DNA of 64,000 bases from Topomyia yanbarensis (taxonomy: Eukaryota > Arthropoda > Insecta > Diptera > Culicidae): the NCBI RefSeq assembly GCF_030247195.1, contig NC_080670.1:94244711-94308710 (forward strand). The letters are read 5' to 3'. The notes below the pieces were generated by a model. The model had not been told where the DNA came from. It saw only the letters and a program-made list of their open reading frames with translations, and did no database searches. Of the stretch, positions 60,920 to 64,000 are shown piece by piece (within the stretch, counting starts at the first letter, position 1; every line of letters starts with the position of its first letter). Made by a program: the position numbers and the translations under genes.

Positions 60920-62339
60920 TAAACTATGCTTTACAGGTCGCATCGCTTGCTTGGAGCGAATCCTAGACCCTATTTCCTTCCAAACCACCAACTCCGCGAC
61001 ACCTATGGAAGAGTCTGATGAACCTTCGGTATAAGATTCCTCATTTTATTCAAACGATCGCCGGGTAAAATCAGCACCGACACGATAGAAACCACGAATA
61101 AATTCGTCGCGTGATTGAATATTATTAAAAAATATAAGCAGTGCTCCTTATAGCCGGCTATCCGTAGTTCAAGTTGCTTATTTTGCTAATCGTATTAATA
61201 CAACAAATGATAAATTTCCCAAATTCTCGGCAGCCGGCTGTCCAGAGCAATTATTACATGATAACGCTATTGGCACACTTACTAACAACTCTCCCCTTCC
61301 CGTGATACATGTGGAGATGCAGAGGATTCCTCGGTCTCTAGTAGCAACATGTATCGGACTAACATTCCTTCCTTTCCCAGAAGATCTGCATTCGGACGTG
61401 GCCGGCGTCGGTATTGATCAGCATGCAGGAATCAGAATAGATTGTACAATGTGGCTCATCATGTTATTCCCAAACATGGTGTTCCAATCAACATTTTGCA
61501 ACCTAATTTGGTTCTGGTCAATAACGGAGTAGCAACTACGGGCGATCTCTTATGCTTATGCTTATGCTTATGCTTTCCGTCCGTGCAGGATCAAATCGCC
61601 AGTGGTATCTGGCTTAGATTACCCTGGGTGTACCTATCGCCTCGTGGTTGCGTACCACTATAGGTATATTCGGAGAGCGTTGGTCATCGGTTAAAGTTAC
61701 TCGGCCCACGGGCATCACACGCTACACGTGATAGCCGGATTCGTGGCATGGTCCTCTAGGGGAAAGACTACCAACGCCAGAGTGATCAGCCCGACTCGCG
61801 TCCCGAAATCGGAGGCCCTCCGTACGATACCACCCCGTTAGCGCAGCTCGGCAAGGAAATCACGCCGATAGGCATCGAGCGTTCGATCACAACCCAGAAA
61901 ACCCCACCGTAAGTGAATTTCCCCCATCATCGCCACTCACCACCGTTTGCTACCTGTGGGCGAACATTGTCGACGCATCATTAGCAGCAACCATCGGTCT
62001 CGCAGAGATCGGCTTTCTCGTCGGCCAGCATCGTGGTAGCGAAACTACCCAGAAAGGGGTGGTCGGCAGGTACCTAATCGTCGTCTTCAAAACCTGTAAG
62101 TACGCGCACCTTTGACACACCATCACACCAGCTATGAGTAGGAAAATCTTGTTTGTTAACAAGTAGGGGAAGAGAAAAGGATTTAGGGAAGTAGGAAGAC
62201 TCACGTAGAACAAACACAAAAGGGGAGTGACGTCACGAGCAGGGACTGGGTAACAGTAAGCTCTTGCAGGAGGTAGAGCAGGGGATTGTAAATAACCTTT
62301 TTTGAAAAAAAAACAACGAAGTCACGCCAATTTTTAAAC
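60920..62339. other. Unassigned stretch with repeat fragments
   Basis: AGCCGGCT occurs near 61151 and 61231 (a third near 60541), each within CNGCCGGCTRYCC. A (CTTATG)4 tract lies at about 61551-61574, followed by the 24-nt string shared with 59417 and then GC-richer sequence to about 62110 that looks like an untranslated repeat. No gene supported. Confidence 0.4.
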
Positions 62340-62715
62340 TTTTTACATTTCTTATAAAAGAAATGTATAGAATTCGCTCAAACTTTCAAGATTTTTTCCG
62401 ATGCCCGGAGGGCCGAGTCTTAGATACCAATCGACTCAGCTCGACGATTTGGGACAATGTCTGTGTGTGTGTGTGTGTGTCTGTGTGTGTATGTAACGGA
62501 CAAATTCTCATTCGTGTTTCTCAGCAATGGCTGAACCGATCTTATCCAAACCAATTTTAAATGAAAGAACTAAAAAACCGTATGAACGCTATTAATTTGT
62601 TTTTGATTCTGATGTTTAGTTTCCAAGATATGAATGTTTGAATGCGTAAAAATGGCGTTTTTTGCAGTTTTTTTAGTTATGTGCCGAAATTGACAATATA
62701 GATTAACAATTTATG
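62340..62715 (+). repeat. Hairpin-ended repeat family, second subfamily copy
   Basis: TTACATTTCTTATAAAAGAAATGTA (hairpin), GCCCGGAGGGCCGAG, a (TG)n tract at 62461-62492 and CAGCAATGGCTGAACCG. Close to the copy at 51922 but with a better paired first hairpin. The segmental duplication starts straight after it. Confidence 0.65.
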
Positions 62716-64000
62716 TGATATTTGAGTTTAAAATTGAAATTTTGAAAGAAATGAGAAAAATTTGGGGTATGTTATGCCCGGAACATGACCGGGGTATTGA
62801 CGTAGGACAATTATTTTGTGCGAAAGTTTTCTGTACAACCTTAAAAGATCTTGACTAAAACGTGCATTCCTTAACTTTTATCGACATAAATTTACCGCAA
62901 ACTACCAACTCTTATTGAGTATTGACAGATGTTTATTGACCTGTATTCAATGCGGAGAACTCGGTATTAAAATTGTTTTACTGAATAGATTAACGAACGG
63001 GATCCCCAGGAAAGTTTCGCTGAGCCCGGTGAATCGAACTTAATGCGTAAAATTTAGCCATTCGAAAGAGATACAAGCAGAATTTTAAGAATATGATCAT
63101 CGCGGTTATGTCCCGGACATTACCCGCCCCTAGTTTTTCGGTAAGCGTGATTCATTTCTGTACGCTAGAAAAAAGATTCCGATGGTTGTTTCGAGAGATT
63201 TTAACATTGATATTTCAAAGCAAGAAAATATGAAATTTGTTCACTTCATGAATGAATGTGTCAACGAGCATAGAATCCAGCGCATCCCCTATCAACGCAG
63301 ACGCCAACAACAAAGGTTCTTTTCAAACCACCATAATTATATAAAGAATAACTTGAAACATTCCCACATATTTCATTGATTATCATTCGATTTGAATTAC
63401 AAGGCAAACGAGTAGTCACGACACTCCGGTTATGACCTAGACATTACCCACCCATCTTTTTTATAATGATACAAGTGAGTTCTATCTTTTCAACTTCCAA
63501 ATCCATACAAAGTGGGTCCCTGCCGCTTCAGAGTATAGACGACATTCATTGAGGTTTTGCGCTTGGCGTGTTCAGTGTAGGTCACGGCATCTCGGATGAC
63601 ATTTTCCTGCACACTATCAGCATTCGCAGATTAAATCGGAAATGCATTTTACATCACCACGACGAGCCAGACGCCAAATTGGGTGATTCCCTGGATTTTA
63701 TCACGAAGAACCTTGCGATGACGCTTGGTAGGGAACGCAAACACGATACCGCTCATTGTACCGTCCGGACGAGCATGTTACTCGTGTGGTAAGCGAGCAC
63801 CCACTGATACAAAACAAGCTCGCGTGACCTGTATATATAAAGGCCTATTTACACCCTCAGTGAAAATGAACGTGAACTCGATGCGCACCAAATTGTATTT
63901 TCCAATATCTCACTTATTACTGCATAAAAATTGATGAAACTGGATCTAAACGATAGTACATTAATATACTTAGCGAATCCATGCACAATTATTTGATATA
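62716..64000. repeat. Segmental duplication, copy 2, running off the window
   Basis: Matches 47915-49199 over its whole length. The alignment is still intact at the last base, so the unit is longer than seen. Contains MITE ends (62764-63456), the second H4 pseudogene and the left end of the GTGAAC-rich MITE (from 63854). Confidence 0.9.
63495..63756 (-). pseudogene. Histone H4 pseudogene, copy 2
   Basis: Same lesions as copy 1 at 48694-48955 (shortened N-terminus, frameshifts around the ARRG region), so the gene died before the segment was duplicated. Differences between the copies are few (e.g. one C/T change near 63614). Confidence 0.9.

Overview
The window is eukaryotic, intron-bearing, AT-rich and packed with transposable elements. 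It has no bacterial-style gene organisation and no CRISPR array. A tRNA-derived SINE resembling the mosquito Feilai family, R1-, I/Loner-, RTE- and CR1-like non-LTR retrotransposons, a BEL/Pao-type leader with a tRNA-Tyr primer site, an env-bearing Ty3/gypsy element and many short foldback MITEs point to a culicine mosquito (probably Aedes). Some of the supplied open frames begin at GTG or TTG. I corrected starts where it mattered.

Layout. 1-9.2 kb: repeat debris holding a SINE, several MITEs, a BEL/Pao-like LTR plus leader (about 4.2-5.0 kb) and degenerate internal sequence. 9.2-31.0 kb: a nested region bounded by two nearly identical inverted 1.25-kb units (9215-10462 and 29787-31040). Inside it are a candidate four-exon gene (11633-12209, 134 aa) and a 15.8-kb TIR-bounded DNA transposon (13396-29175, 3-bp target duplication AGA). 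That transposon has itself been invaded by foldback MITEs, a hAT foldback element with an 8-bp duplication, an open two-ORF R1-like element (about 19.9-24.6 kb), copies of a hairpin-ended repeat family and a small hAT MITE. A second, older copy of the host sequence at 8774-9051 lacks the transposon and shows the empty site.

32.1-37.6 kb: a full-domain but frameshifted I/Loner-like element. 37594-44921: a 7.3-kb Ty3/gypsy (errantivirus-like) provirus with gag, pol and env open, 288-bp LTRs in which I see no difference, a 4-bp duplication (ATAG) and four tandem stem-loops in its leader. 46.5-49.2 kb: remains of histone genes (H1 tail, tandem 3' units with histone-like stem-loops, an H4 pseudogene with a TATA box). 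The H4 part is duplicated at 62.7-64.0 kb and runs off the window. A perfect histone 3' stem-loop also sits at 31496-31511.

49.8-51.2 kb: 5'-truncated RNase H end of another LINE. 53.2-55.0 kb: RTE- and CR1-like 3' fragments. 55.4-56.8 kb: a 9-bp minisatellite. 57-62.6 kb: piggyBac-like and Harbinger-like MITEs and further repeat family copies.

Apart from the candidate spliced gene at 11.6-12.2 kb and an isolated exon-like segment at 26.4 kb, I see no convincing single-copy host gene.
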